Shown: piece after piece, positions 49,686 to 63,846 of the stretch | Layout: the number at the start of each line of letters is the position of its first letter | Numbering within the stretch: the stretch's first letter is position 1 | NCBI GenBank assembly: GCA_003344405.1 | Contig: NOWV01000150.1 | Location: forward strand, 123,200-187,199 | From: Trichoplax sp. H2 | Taxonomy: Eukaryota > Placozoa > Uniplacotomia > Trichoplacea | DNA: 64,000 nucleotides | Direction: 5' to 3' | The notes under the pieces: generated by a model | Told to the model about the DNA's origin: nothing | Databases searched by the model: none | The model's input: only the letters and a program-made list of their open reading frames with translations | Made by a program: the position numbers and the translations under genes

Positions 49686-52035
49686 TCTCTAATGATATAC
49701 GTTAGAGCATGTTCTGCGTGGATGATATTTACTCCTACATCTAATCTTAGCCATGAAACGTTTACATCTATTCTTACTGCAGGCTATTTGCAAGAGCATT
49801 TAAAAAGATCCTGACCTTTGTAAAGAGAATCTTTTCGGGAAGCTCCAAGTATAAGACTTCGAGATTAGCGATAAAGAGCAAATTATACACGTGCATTTAA
49901 GCGAAGTCTAAACTTTGAACAGTACAAATGAAAGATTAGTTCTGAGCTCGCAAAGATCTACATCGCGATAGACTAACAATATTCTTTAGCGATCTAGGTA
50001 CATATATCAGCCTCACTTCAAGAGACAGTGTACAAAATGTCGAGCGCTAACCCGTAAATAAGTTAATAATTCACTGCAGCTAGTGTCAAAATTTCAAGTG
50101 TTTCTCAATGAATCTATTACAATAATCAGCTCTAGATACTGACAGAGCTGTAAGAAGGTTTTCTATTAAGTGGCTTTCTTTCAGGAACGAAGTGAATCAG
50201 TTTTATATTTCAGTTTATGTACGGTAGCAAAAGATTTAGGAGTAAGTTCTTAAATCCAGATCACGATAATGAAATAGTAATCTATCCATAGTAAACGAAC
50301 ACAAAAACCAGATCAAGATTGCTGACACGTTATATGAAACATAAGGCATTTAATTCACTGAATAATGTCTTATATCTGAAAATGTAGCATATCTACTACA
50401 GCAATGAAAAGTCACTAATAAGATAAAATGTATCTAACATAATTATTTCAAAATTCTAAGTAAAACTTCAATTTTACTGGATTAAATTGCATTTAGTCAA
50501 TAAATTTGATGAAATATGGATACTTGTATACTTTCTATTATAATAAAAATGACAACTAACTGAATTGAAGCAGTCATTTCAGCTCTCATAGATCACTTTC
50601 ACGGAAATTACTATTACGTAAATTGTAAATTCTAACAGTGCACTTCTGGTTTTCAGTAGGACCCTATCCTACTAGACACTTCATTAGAATTTCTACTAAG
50701 TAATCAACATATAATTATAATATTACAATAATTATAGATGACCCAACTTATCAATAAATATGGCTGATAAAATGATAACCATTAACAAGTTTCATCTGGT
50801 ACTGGTAAAAATGAATCCCTCCAAATTAACTACAATTAATCTGTGCACCTAAATTAAAAGAATGCATAACCATCATAAAATTATAATTACATTGTTTACT
50901 TATTTAAACCAGAATATATCTTACAACGCCTGAAATTCATTAAACAATAGCCAAGCAATCATTTACGAGTAATTGCGATTTTGAGGTAATAATTTATTAA
51001 TTCTCTGTAACAAATCAATGCATGTCGGAAGCCTTATTCAAAGCCAGAAAGATAGATTCTGGTGTTTTAGCAAGAAATGACATTTAGTATGGATACCTAT
51101 CAAAATTTAACGCTCCGTTTTATAAGGCTTATACAAATTTTAGAAATGTTAATGATTTGGTAACCAGTGATTGTAACAACCAAAACGGTATCCAATTATA
51201 ATACGCGTGTGCTTAGTTTACCATCAAACCGTGGATACATTCATATTTTTTAGGCTGCGAATTACATTTTTTGACAACGCGACCTGATGTATAGAGCTGT
51301 ACAATGTACATTCTCCGCTCATGGTGCCTATCAGTTCTGGACTGTAGTGTATGACAGCTCATTTATTATATTATGCAACTGTGAATTATTATGTCCTATT
51401 TCATACCGTGCACCTCTAATTAAGAGTTTAAAGAGGGATTTTATGCCACAATTAAGACAATACACGACCGTACAATGCCAAGCGATAATTTACGACATCT
51501 AAGCCTTGTTGCATCAGTAATCATCAAACTGATAAAAAATAATAAATGTTGTAATAGCATATGGTATCAGTGACCATCATTATACTGAGTATCCTGCGAG
51601 TTGCACCAAATAGTCTTGCGAGAACAAATCATAACATCACAGAGATTTTATTTTGTTTTATTTATTTATTCAGTAAGATAGAAACTGGATTACCAACACT
51701 CATTCAGTTAGGCTGCAATATCATTATAGACTAAGTGTGGGTAATATAGGCTACAGATATCAATATAATAAAAATCCGAGAAAGACATATTAATCCTGCT
51801 AGCAGTATCCTTATTATTTCATTCAGATTTGAAACTATGAAATAGCATGAAGATTAAATCTAATAAAATTTCAAAACGTGGATTAATTTGAAGTGATAAT
51901 AAAGATCTAACAACTTACGATACGATATATATCCATATAAAATTAGAGTCGTCGTGTTTCCACGTTCGTTACGAGAGCTTTTATACGAGTATTATTGAAG
52001 ATATCATGGCTACCAAAAGTTTATTGAGCCAATTA

Positions 52036-52041
52036 TTTATT
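52036..52041 (-). promoter_or_regulatory. Candidate poly(A) signal of gene 5
   Basis: AATAAA on the minus strand, 110 bases after the gene 5 stop codon. Position is plausible but such hexamers are frequent in AT-rich DNA. Confidence 0.3.
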
Positions 52042-52150
52042 ACGTATTGAAGCGTAGTACATCTCAAGAATTTAACTTGCTATGCTACATGTACGGTAGA
52101 ATCTATGTTATGTTATTTATATAATTAAAAAGACTAAAAATTATAATGAA

Positions 52151-55100
52151 CTAGAAGCTAGCATGAGCTTCAAAATCTTTATTCATGACACCACTAGGCC
52201 CGGGTGTTGGTTTCGTCTCTGTTAATGAATTCAACTCAATATCTTTGTTACTCTGCTTGTCTCGAACCATTGGTTGTTCAAAATGATGATCTAGATTTTC
52301 TTGGCTTTCATCTTTTTTCGCTACACGATTGCGCCTTATATTCTTTTTGTAGTATAGAGTCCACGCCAAAATGATGATAATTATTAATACCACTCCACCA
52401 ACCGATCCGACAGAAATGCCAATGATCAATCCTTGAGGACTAGTACATCTATCACCACTATATCCGCTAGCACATTTACATTTTCGTTTACCTTTTTCAA
52501 TGGTACATGATCCACCATTGACACAGTAATCACTATTACATTGTAGGAAGCATCCTGGTGTCGAATATGGGTTACCATAATAGCCAGCCAAACATGTACA
52601 ATTAAAATATCCTTGGGTATTGGTACAGATAGCATTATTAGCACAAGGATCTCTAGTAGCGCATTCATCGATGTCAACACAACTAGATCCGGTGAAACCT
52701 GATTTGCAATTACATGTATATGTACCAGGTAAGTTCAAACAATTTTGATTATCGCTGCAATCATTGCTTTCAGGGTTTGCACACTCGTTAAAATCTTCTA
52801 CAGTTACATTTTGGACTGCTTGCCCATTAACTGTCACATTGCTGTTTGACACCACGGAAACTAACTTATTCTGGTTAATATTTAAAGTTTGCTTAAATAC
52901 CGTATAATATTCAGCAATAATGCTGCCGGCTCTAAAACCTGTTATTACTACGCGTTTAAAACTTTCTTTTGTTGCAGAAGACGAGTTAAATGTATTGGTT
53001 AAAGCAGTTGTAACTTGATCTTTAAGTGTTGTATATGCAACACTATTAGGATCATTTAAATCTGAATTAAAGGTACCAGCAAATGTGAGACTACCGCTGA
53101 AGATTTTGCCGCGTTGGCAATGAGAATCCGATTGAAGTTCAGTTTCCGACTGTGAACTATTAGAGTAATATTCAGCATTACAACTACAATAGTAGCTACT
53201 GCCATACACCACACAAGTTGCTTTACTACCACAATTAGTGTTACCAGAGCAAGGTACAGTTGACGTGCATGTTAAACCATCACCAGAATAGCCCGATTTA
53301 CAGCTACACGTATATGATCCTGCCGTATTATTACAATTAGCGTTGCTACTGCAATTATTATTTGTTGCACATTCATCAATGTCTTGGCATGTGATGCCAT
53401 TTCCAATGTATCCAGTCCTGCATGTACAGGTATATGATCCTGGTGTATTGCTACATACGGCATTGCTATTACAGGTGCTGCTATTTGCGCATTCGTCAAG
53501 ATCTTCGCATATAAAGCCATTACCACTATATCCTGAATTACACGTACATGTGTATGATCCAACGGTATCAACACATGTTGCATTACTAGAGCATTGATCA
53601 ATTTTAAGTAAGCATTCATCGATCTCATCGCAAGAAAATCCATTGCCCGTAAAACCTTGTCTGCATTGGCATGTATATGAACCTTCAATATTGGTACAAG
53701 TAGCATTGCTATCGCATTTATTGGCACTTTCACATTCATCGACATCTTGACAAGAAAATCCATTTCCTGAATAACCAGTTTTACAGGTGCAAGTGTATGA
53801 TCCAGCAGTATTAGCGCATGCAGCATTTGTAGAACAGGTGTGATTACCTGATGAGCATTCGTTGTCATCTGTACAAGTTCTGCCATCACCACTATAACCT
53901 TGCTTGCACTGGCATGTGTAAGATCCGTTAGTATTATTGCAAGTGGCGTTGTTACTACACTGATTGCTTGATAAACATTCGTTAACGTCTTGACAAGTGA
54001 AGCCAGTACCTGAGTAACCAGTATTACATGCGCATGTATATGAACCAGCGCTGTTAGTACAATTAGCATTCAGAGAGCAAGAGTGAGTACCTAATGAGCA
54101 CTCATCAATATCTGTACACATACCACCATTTCCAGTGTACCCTTGCATGCATTGACATATATATGAGCCGTTCGTATTAGTACACATTGCATTAGCATCG
54201 CAATTATTGCTTGTAGAACATTCATCGATATCTTGACAGGTAAAACCATTTCCAGCGTAGCCGGTCTTGCAAGTACAAGTGTATGATCCAGCATTATTAG
54301 TGCAATCGGCATTACTAGAACACATATGACTATTGGATGTACATTCGTTGATATCGGTGCAGACGCTACCATTACCAGTATATCCAGTCTTACACTGACA
54401 GGAATATGATCCCGGCATATTTACACAATTTGCAGTAGGAATGCAAACATTAGTATTTAAGCATTCATTAATATCAATACATGTCCAACCATCTGCTGCA
54501 TATTTGTAGCCATTCATACAACTACAAGCGTAACTACCGTTGCTGTTATTACAAACTTGATTGCATGAAGGCGGACTAATGTTACATTCATTAATATCTT
54601 CGCATACCGTCTTACTACCATTTGCAAGTTTATATCCTTTCGTGCAGGAACAGACTGCCAATTCGTTTATATTAGTACAGATTTGTGTACAGTTGTGACC
54701 TGGATCGCATGGGTTAGTAACATTACAGGATAGCCCATCATTATTCAACTGAAAGCCTGTCTGACATTGACATTGGTAAGATCCAGGAGTATTAACGCAT
54801 ACTTGATCGCATGGTCTAAAGCGAATACATTCATCTACGTCATTGCAAGCATGCTGATCATTGCTTAATTCATAACCTTGATTGCACGAACATATATAAC
54901 TACCGTTTGTATTGCTACATGTTTGATTACAATTTCCATTAGATAAATTACACTCATTTATATCTGTACAATTGATGCCGTCACCGGTATAACCAGCATT
55001 ACAGACACATTCGTATAAACCTGGTTGATTAATACATGTTGCCAATCCGCTACAGTTATGAGATCCTACGGAACATTCATCAATATCTGTGCAACCTCTG

Positions 55101-58100
55101 TTGTCGGCATTTAAAGTATATCCAGATAAGCATTGACAACTATAACTTCCCTCTTCATTGATACATGTTTGACTACACTCATGTGTACCGTTGACGCATT
55201 CATCGAGATCAGTACATTTTAAGCCATCTCCAACATAACCGGTAGGGCAATCGCCACAACTGTAACCAGATTGTGGAGCAACATTGTCAGTGCACGTGAC
55301 ATTTCCAAAGCAAGGCTGATCAGCACATGCATCAACGTCTTGAGTACAATGATCTCCAGTCCATGCTGGGTCACAAATGCATTCAACTTGATCGATATTA
55401 TCGATGTTTACCATTTCTGCTGCATAATCGCAGACACCATTATTCGGACAGTAACACATGATAATTTGTGGTGACAGTTCACTTGTTGCTCCCTTAGAAT
55501 CTGTAGCTACAAATTTAAATGAAATATTTTGATACGTCGATACGTTCCATGTAAATGTGTATGTTTGTGTATCGAATTGAGCCCCCTCCGGACGATTAAC
55601 AACATCCACGGTGATAGTATCACCCTGGTTTTGATCAGTCACATTCAAAACCGTGACAAATGTTTCACCAAAAGTGACATTGTAACTTGTTAATCCAGAT
55701 ATCTGTGGCGGAAAATTTTCTAATTGGTTAGTGGTATCTTGGTAAACTTCAGATGTATCTTTACCATTGACGGCAGCGTTGAGATTTAACGTTAAAGCGG
55801 CGTCGAACAAGCATTCGTTGTTGTTACCACATTGTGCAACAGCTTGATCATAAAATTCTGTATTATTACCAAATAAAGCCTGAATATTCTCACTAAACAC
55901 TGGTGTGAAACTGGGATCTGTGTAATTATTTGCTGTCAGTCCGGCTGGATACGTAAAGAGTGAATCAGTAAAGTTAATCTTCCACGGCTGACCAAAACCA
56001 CTATATATCTGCGACTCCGTAGAATTGATGTCTACATTGGTTCCATCTGGTCGTTGAAAGTCGTCGTTGACGTTATCATTCCATGTGCCGAGTAGTCCAG
56101 AAGTTGATCCTTTAATCTCTTCAGGTCCGTTAAATGCTATCGTTAACATTTCTGTAAGCAAGGTAACCTCTACTGAAATGCCTGAAGAAAATATTGCTGC
56201 TATTGAAACATTAGATACTCTGGTAATATCAACATTGGTAAATTCACGCGTGTCATTTTCAGGGACACTATTCATAGTAAATGATGTAGTTCTATTAACT
56301 AATATATCGATACCATCAAAGGTTGCATTAAGAGTAAATTGTACGATATCAGCACCAATTTCTGTAGTTGCAAAAGCAGAGAAAACTGTTGCTGCAGCAG
56401 ACAAGGTTCCATTTCGAATAGCTCTCATAGTGCGTCCCTGTAAAACAAATGTGTTACCTATGGTTCGTAACAGTACATATTCTCCAAGTCCATTAAATGT
56501 ATACTGTTTCCCATCTAATGTTTTAACGTGTGGATCACCCCAAAACCATGCCCTTCGAGGTGGTCTATATCCGGCACACCGATTAATGGGTCTCTTTCTT
56601 GAGTATAAAGAACAGAAACTGGACCTGAGGCAGCAATCTGAATATGCCTGTCTACTACTATCTTGCAGTGTGCTATTCCTAAAAGTAAATGAGCTACCAA
56701 GAGGGTAAGTGGTGATTAATGAACCAAATGATCTCCTAAGAGATGAATAACAGCATCGTTGATAAACCCGTTCGCCGTTACTGGCTCTACGCGAAAATCT
56801 TGATCTAGCACAGAAAGTAAAGATACTAAATCTAAATCGTCTGTCACGAATGGCCTGGAATACAGAGCAAGGACAAGATCTTCTACGAAGTGCACGGAGA
56901 TAGATTGATGACGACGGTTCATTAGCTAACCATGTTTGACAGCGATCGGCATAGTTGATACGAAAAACTGAGGGATCATCGACTCGATACATCCATCGTC
57001 CTTTTCTACCATAATTACCTGTCATACCGTCAATGCGCAATAACTGTCTAGAGAATGAATCAGGTAATTCATATGTGTATCTTGATGTTCCGTTACTATA
57101 ACCGGCGCGAGGTCTCGTATATCTATATCTTTGCCACCAGTTCATTCCTTTATCTTCATATATATATCCAGCAAATAAGTTAGCACCATTAGATGATAAT
57201 ACAAGTTGGAAAGTATTAGTTATACCATATTTTCCAGTAGTGGAAGATGGGAACGGAACAAGCTTGTACCACGTAACAGTAGTGACTAGCGTTGCAGTAA
57301 AATTGCTTGCAACATCCGGAAATAATCCATACTGATTTGAATTAGACGGATTATTGCTAATATAGCTCTGATACTGCATAACATCATTAGTAGCATTTCT
57401 TAGAATTTCCGTTGTTGCATTTGAAGGACTAAACGAAGAATACTGACTGATGTAAACTTGAGACGTTTTATAAGATCGACTGTCTGCATCGGCAAAAAAT
57501 GGTGCAATTATTGGTGCATATCTAGATGAATACAACGGTTTACTTGCTGTTCCGTAGTAAGGCCGGTCGAAGGATACAAATCCATTCATTGAAACCTGAC
57601 AAATATTATGTCCTTAATGTTACTAAAAGAACAGCTACCAAAGAATTATAAGGAGTTTCAGTGGCCATACTGAAACTACTGTAGTTATTACTCTGAACTT
57701 TAACAACTGTATTTGCATAGTAAAAATATACTTGTAAAGAGTAGAGGATATTATTACGGCACTTACGTAGAGCTTACGATGAAATTTGTTCATGAAGAAT
57801 ACGGGCGATCTTAAGTAGACTACAAAGGATGCATCATCTACACCTCCGAATGATTGATCACTTTGCAAATTTCCAAATGGATAGAGTCGCAATTCTATTT
57901 TCAAAGATATAAAACGTAAAAAATTGACGAAATTATCTTGGTATCAGACTATAAAATTCACAGTTAAATACTGTACCTTTACAATTAAATCCATCTCCAA
58001 TGAAACCTGGCTTGCAAGCACAGCTGTATGAGCCAACTGAATTTAGGCATATCGAGTTTACATCACACTTATGTATTCCAAGTCGGCATTCGTTTGCATC

Positions 58101-61100
58101 TTTAATTTAAAAAAATTTCGCTTTTATTTGCTCTGTAATCATTACATTTACTGTAGCTTATACTCTATCAACCAGCAAAAGCATGGAACAAGTAAACCAT
58201 AATTTTTCGCTTATATAAGATCCGTACTAAAGTATTTGCAAAAATACAGTTTGTGATAGCGATACTCCTATGTTTCTACTGGATCCATAGTAAAATATTT
58301 ACGATTTTATTACTCTACTACGATTGCAGATGCAAAATACTAACGCTGTTGTACCTTTAGTTCGCTTTCTAGCAATCATAACATTTTTGATAAATCTAGT
58401 CTGTCTTGTATAACAACGTATACCTAAGTTACAAGTAAGATCTAGCAGTCATTGTCGATAGTTACCGATACAAATAGTGCCATTTCCAGTGTATCCCAAA
58501 TTGCAAATGCATTTATAAGAGCCGTATGTGTTAACGCATCTTGCATTATTATTACATCCAGTTACATTAGTTGCGCATTCATTAATATCTATGGAATCCA
58601 ATGAGTGAAATTATAGCTTTAATAACTTATTCAAAATGAGTAATTTTATAAAGTATTGAATAATACCTGAGCATTGAAATCCATTTCCAGTAAAACCCGA
58701 ATTACATACACAATAATATGACGAATTAGTATTCACACATTGAGCCTGAGCATGACAACGATGACTTCCAATAACACATTCGTTGATGTCTTAATCAATA
58801 AAACGAATAAGCAATAAAGATTAATATAAATACATACCGGACATGGAATAAATTCTTTTAGAATTAATCATTTTATTGTAAAACTGAATCAGTACCCGGA
58901 GTCGTAGTTGTAACATAGTTTGGAGTCGTAGGTCTTGCAGATGAAACCGTAAGGATTGTCGTTGCTGTGGGCGATGCACTTATAGTCGCCGATGCAGATA
59001 TGGAAACGGTTCCAGATATTGAGTCTGTAAGCGAAGAGCTAAGGCTGGTAAACGAACGAGAACTTACGCGTGATAGCGATAAACTGTTTGAAGTTTGATA
59101 AATACTCCCCGAAATCGAAGACGAGAAGATAGCCGATGATAAATCACTGGAAGTTCGATATACACTACGCGATATCGAAGATGAGAAGACATTGCTTAGT
59201 GTTGGTGAAACAGAGGATAAATCGCTGGAAGTTCGATATACACTACGCGATATCGAAGACGAGACGACATTGCTTAGTGTTGGTAAAACAGAGGATAAAT
59301 CGCTGGAAGTTCGATACACACTACGCGATATCGAAGACGAGACGACATTGCTTAGTGTTAGTGAAACAGAGGATAAATCACTGGAAGTTCGATATACACT
59401 TCCCGATATTGAAGAAAAGACACTTGTCAGGGTTCTCGAAACAGAAAACATTCCGTTGGAAGTTTCATACGCGCTTCTCGATGTTGAAGAGAAAGAGAAG
59501 TTGGTACTGCTGTACGATGTACTACTCGATAATGATGTATATGGGAAATTGGTTGATAACCTTGAAATAGAACTGCTAATAGATGCTAGTAAAGTCGTGT
59601 ACGAGGCAAATGTTGTAAACATGCTACTAGATCGCGTGGAAGAAATATAATTGCTTGCTGTTTCTGATAATAGTGATGTTGATGTTGACATATGAGTAGC
59701 GCTGATGCTATGTGTAGCATTTGTTCCATCTAATCATAAGAAAAAAAGTTATGCATTTGAAATATTCAATTTTACGATCTATTCTTAGATATCAGCATCG
59801 ATATAGGTTACACTGATCAGTATTACATTATATTAAGCGTGTAAATATAATAAAAACTTACTGCGACACATAACTCCAACCCAACTATATCTTCCACAAT
59901 CCGGAGTTTGAATCCAGCTGCTATTATGAAAGCATTGATCTAAACTGTTGCCTGTACTATTACAAACAATACCACTAAGCCATGTATGCGTAAACCCATT
60001 AGTGCCAAAGTGGCCACAACAATAATATGTAGAAGCTCCTTCTGTAAATCCAAGCTGACGGCAGACTACATTAGCCTCATTAAAGCCAAAATATTTATTA
60101 CAAACTGCACCCCATGACCCATTATGATAAATTTCGACATTTCCCTTATTGCTCTGATAACCATTTACAAGCCTTAAAGTTCCTTCTGCAACAGGACCTA
60201 TTTGCAATCAAGTATTTTTATAATATGAGCGTATGATCCTATTGTGTACAGTCGTACTTAAATCGCTTTTCGTTTTTTTAGCAATGCTATCAGATGTAGT
60301 TTTCAACATTTAAATAGATGTTTGGAAATATTTCCTTGTGACTACAGGTGTATCCGTGATAAAATGTTATCACTACTGATAAAAAACATGTATGAATTAA
60401 ATTGCTGGCTGAATTACATTATTTCAAGTACTTTGCTCGGCCGAGCAAGACATGTTTGAGGCATCTACTAGAGACTAACTAAATGCAGTATTTAGTAAAA
60501 CATTCTGGAGATCTTCTTTTCGAGGGATAGAAATTATACATGCATATAACAGCGAATGAGTACAAAGCATATTCTGAACTGTAAACATAAGATATTTTAT
60601 AGTTGATGTAAGTATAACACCAAAAACCTCCAATATTATAATGTTCGAGTTTTTAAATTAATTTAATGCAATTTTTACAATGTAAATTTATCTATCTACT
60701 AATAGAATAAAATGCTTAAATCGCGAACTTAAAAGATTAAAATTAAAACTATAACACTAATGTATATCGAGCATGGAATCAGCAAAATAGAACTATTTTT
60801 AAAACTTATTTTCTTGCTCATACCTTGTCTACAATTATTTCCGTACCAGCCGTTAGGACAGAGACAAACATAACTTCGAAGTTTATCAATACAAGTGGCA
60901 TTTGGTGCGCACGGATTAGACAGACATTCATTCGTTTCTATCGCAATAAGTTCAGGGTAAATATTTAGTCAAAAAATGAACAAAATCATTCACGATGACA
61001 AAAATAGTTTATGGTACATGCGCCTATTAAAATGTTACCGATGCTTTTACCTTGGTCACATTGCGCTCCAGACCATCCACTGTAACATGAACAATTATAT

Positions 61101-63846
61101 GATGAATTACTAGTTGCAGTACAGCTACCACGAACGCACGGATATGAAGCACAAGGCCCGGCTATAGTTAAATTTAAAATGTTCGATAAGTTATTTAGAG
61201 TACCAGTATATTTCAATATAAACAAATATAGTCTCTAAGGCGATATTGACTAACTTCATAGCGATATTATATCATAGTCTACTATAGCAATTTTATGATA
61301 AATTTCAATACAAACTTTATTCGGCTATACTGGTGCTGGATTATGTATCGCATAATAAGGCTATCATTATATATTAATACTACTGGTAATATTGAAATTT
61401 ACAGCATTTATTTCCTTTCATAAACTATTACCGTACTTGAAATTGAATTACTTACAAATACATTGAACACCAGCGTGATTATATCTGCTGCAATAGCTTC
61501 CAGTGGTAACATTAGAATACGGACAATTATCTATGAAGGTTTCCGTGCCTGTACAATTAACCATTTCCTTTAAAATTGGACCGTTAAAATATCCGTAGCC
61601 TGAACAACAACCAGCACCACTGGTATTATCGAATCCCAATTGGCGGCAAACAACCATAGCGTCACTGATATCCCAGTAGTTATCGCATATAAATCCCCAT
61701 AGACCATTCTGATAGACCTGAACAGTGCCGTAAGTTGAGCTGCCTCCGACAAGACGTACTTGCCCATTCTGAGCTATACCTATCATAAAATGATGGTATC
61801 AATTAATATCAAACGGTCATGCAATAAACAATGCCAACTCTGGTTGTACTGTAGATATTTTAGTAAAAATTTTTTAATACTGTTAAGATGTAACTCTCTC
61901 ATCTAATGATATTTCATCAATTACAACGCGAAATAAAACTTGCTGAAATACTCGAATTTACTGCATAATTTAAAGAGAAAATTCCATTGAACTACCTAAG
62001 CCTATACCTTCAAATAAATTTACTTGAAGTAATATATGCAAATCATGATAATTAGTAAATAATTACAAAAAATGTATATTACATTTTAAATGCTAATAAA
62101 ATATAACAACATGACTATAATTAATTGATAATACAAGAATTTAAAATAGTTTCCCAAAATCTTAATGAGAACAGTACTAAATAAGGTCAACATTGAATTC
62201 TTTTCTTATTATTCGTAAATTCCTACCTTCTCGACAATAATTTCCATAGTAACCTTGTGGACATCGGCATGAATAAGATAAGTGAGCATCAACACAAGTT
62301 GCATTGGCAGGGCAAGGATTAGATGCACATTCATTGGTTTCTAGTAGGAAATAAATTTAATAGTAGTTTGTGTTTGAAATACCATAAAATTCTAATTTTA
62401 CAAATAGAAAATTTCTATGACAAATAGACTGGAAAAAGTATACATCCTGAGTTAAAAATAGATCAAAACGTAATTGTCAGTAAACATGATGCAATTTATC
62501 GCAGATATGCATTTTTCAAATCACTCAAATAAAGAATCCGTTAAACATTTCAAAGATTAAACTGAAAAAAAAAACTACAAGGATATCATACCAATGTCAC
62601 ACTGCTGGCCAGTCCATCCAGAGTTACAACTGCAGTTATACCCACTAGTTGAGCTATTAGCATAACATGTACCATGAACACAAGGGTGAGATCCGCAAGC
62701 TCCAACTGAAACAATGAAAAATTCTTACTTATCGAATTATAACAGTACCTTGACATAGTAAGAACAATATCTTTAAGAACATCGAATATTTTATAATGTA
62801 ATATAGTATACGTGTATACTCAAATTCAATAAAATTTATTTACATCACAGTAGTAATAATAGTACTTTTATTTAGAATAAGCCTAAAATTACATGTATAT
62901 AAGATACTCGTAATATTCGCCTTTTGAAAATTTACCATATATGTGAGGTATCAGAATCTAATTTTTATCAGGGATTTTATTTATAGCGAGACTCAGAAAT
63001 ATTGTATTCACTTTTCATCCAGTAACCTTGAACGAAACAGTAGCTATTAACTTAATATTAAGCTATCACTGACCTATGCAACGAAGACCAATATCACCAT
63101 AACTTTGGGAACATTGAGGAGTATTACCCCATCCACTATGAGAACACTGTGACAATGAGGTTTCGCTACCGGTGCAATTAACGTCTTTAAGCCAATAGGA
63201 ACTATTTGTATAACCATAGTAACCACAACAAAACCATGATCCACTAACATTAGTGTATCCTAATTGTCTGCAAGCCACCAAAGCAGACTGAATGCTAAAT
63301 CCCTGGGTACAGATAGGACCCCATCTGTTGTTATGATAGATTTCTAAACGACCCTCATTTGGTACCGGACCGTTATCTAATCGTATAAGCCATAAGCTAT
63401 TCGCGTCTAACATCAAAAATTATTACGAAGTTTAGCATAAAAACAAAGTGGTGGACTAAACAAATCGCTTCAGATATCAAAGTTAGGATATCGCAACTTG
63501 CAATATAAACTGATATACTTGTGTAATATATTCGTACATTTATATTTATGCTATAGTAATCACATTACTATACTGAAATAAAATTGAAAGGATTCTCAAT
63601 TTCAATACTTAATAAGATATGGTCTAAAGTCTTACAGTAAAAGGATTAAACTACTGACAGATGGCTGTCTTATAAACAAAATTTGTTTTGAAATGAATTA
63701 TAATATATGTTTATATATCATAAACCTTCTACCTGTTTCGCACATAGATCCTGTATAACCAATCGGACATTGGCAATTGTAACTGCCAATGCCATCATAA
63801 CAAGTTGCATTATTTGGGCACGGTGATGAAAGGCATTCATTTATAT
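52151..63846 (-). CDS. Gene 5: giant SRCR/EGF/mucin/NIDO/AMOP/VWD/EGF/SEA membrane protein (5' end outside window)
   Basis: Exons in transcript order: 63733-63846 EGF, 63074-63406 SRCR, 62592-62705 EGF, 62227-62340 EGF, 61456-61779 SRCR, 61051-61161 EGF, 60824-60937 EGF, 59862-60197 SRCR, 58896-59729 Ser/Thr-rich, 58667-58789, 58466-58588 and 57977-58099 EGFs, 57767-57894 NIDO start, 52151-57595 the rest. All junctions before the NIDO exon are phase 1. At least 2,778 residues in one frame without damage. The last exon encodes the remaining NIDO, AMOP (about 205-345), VWD (WGDPH at 350-354, GLLGTW at 498-503), a cadherin/Ig-like linker, 19 EGFs, SEA (about 1490-1600, cleavage-type GSIIA), three EGFs, a membrane span near 1720-1747 and a tail of about 65 residues. 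It is probably type I: EGF/SRCR outside, tail inside. The signal peptide should lie to the right of the window. Nearest named families are MUC4 and Mesh; biological role unknown. Confidence 0.92.
58896..59729 (-). CDS. Ser/Thr-rich mucin-like exon of gene 5
   Basis: One 834-base exon (278 codons, phase 1 at both ends) dominated by Ser and Thr, with few charged residues. It was placed because it has an AG acceptor before DGTNATHS, and a GTACTG donor after TTTTP that gives D-INEC when joined to the next EGF. It contains the 26-residue repeat reported separately. Such segments are normally O-glycosylated stalks. It is not seen in genes 1-3, so it is a gene 5-specific insertion between the SRCR arm and the EGF/NIDO part. 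Confidence 0.85.
59110..59440 (-). repeat. 78-bp coding minisatellite (26-residue repeat)
   Basis: About four copies of a 78-base unit, reading [19 protein letters not shown] and LSNVFSS. Two inner copies differ by only a few bases, while the outer ones are diverged or partial. Because 78 is a multiple of three, copy-number change would keep the frame. The repeat also leaves long open frames on the opposite strand, which I regard as artefacts. Confidence 0.9.

Larger units (their letters stand above)
48780..52150. other. Intergenic spacer with diverged tandem repeats
   Basis: About 3.4 kb upstream of relic 4 and downstream of gene 5. No coding exon was recognised. A GTACAGTGTACTGTA-type palindrome lies at about 48850-48872. 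Two families of diverged tandem repeats occupy 48935-49100 and 49305-49685. The rest is AT-rich without evident structure. Confidence 0.5.

Noticed and set aside
51287-51502. 71-codon plus-strand frame in the relic 4/gene 5 spacer
   Set aside because: No domain, no splice signals and no neighbour to explain it.
59110-59440. CRISPR-like array
   Set aside because: The 78-bp units are contiguous coding repeats with no spacers, in an animal gene.
59136-59650. Two long plus-strand frames over the minisatellite
   Set aside because: They are produced by the 78-bp repeat, whose period is a multiple of three, opposite a spliced Ser/Thr exon. No start context or partner exons.
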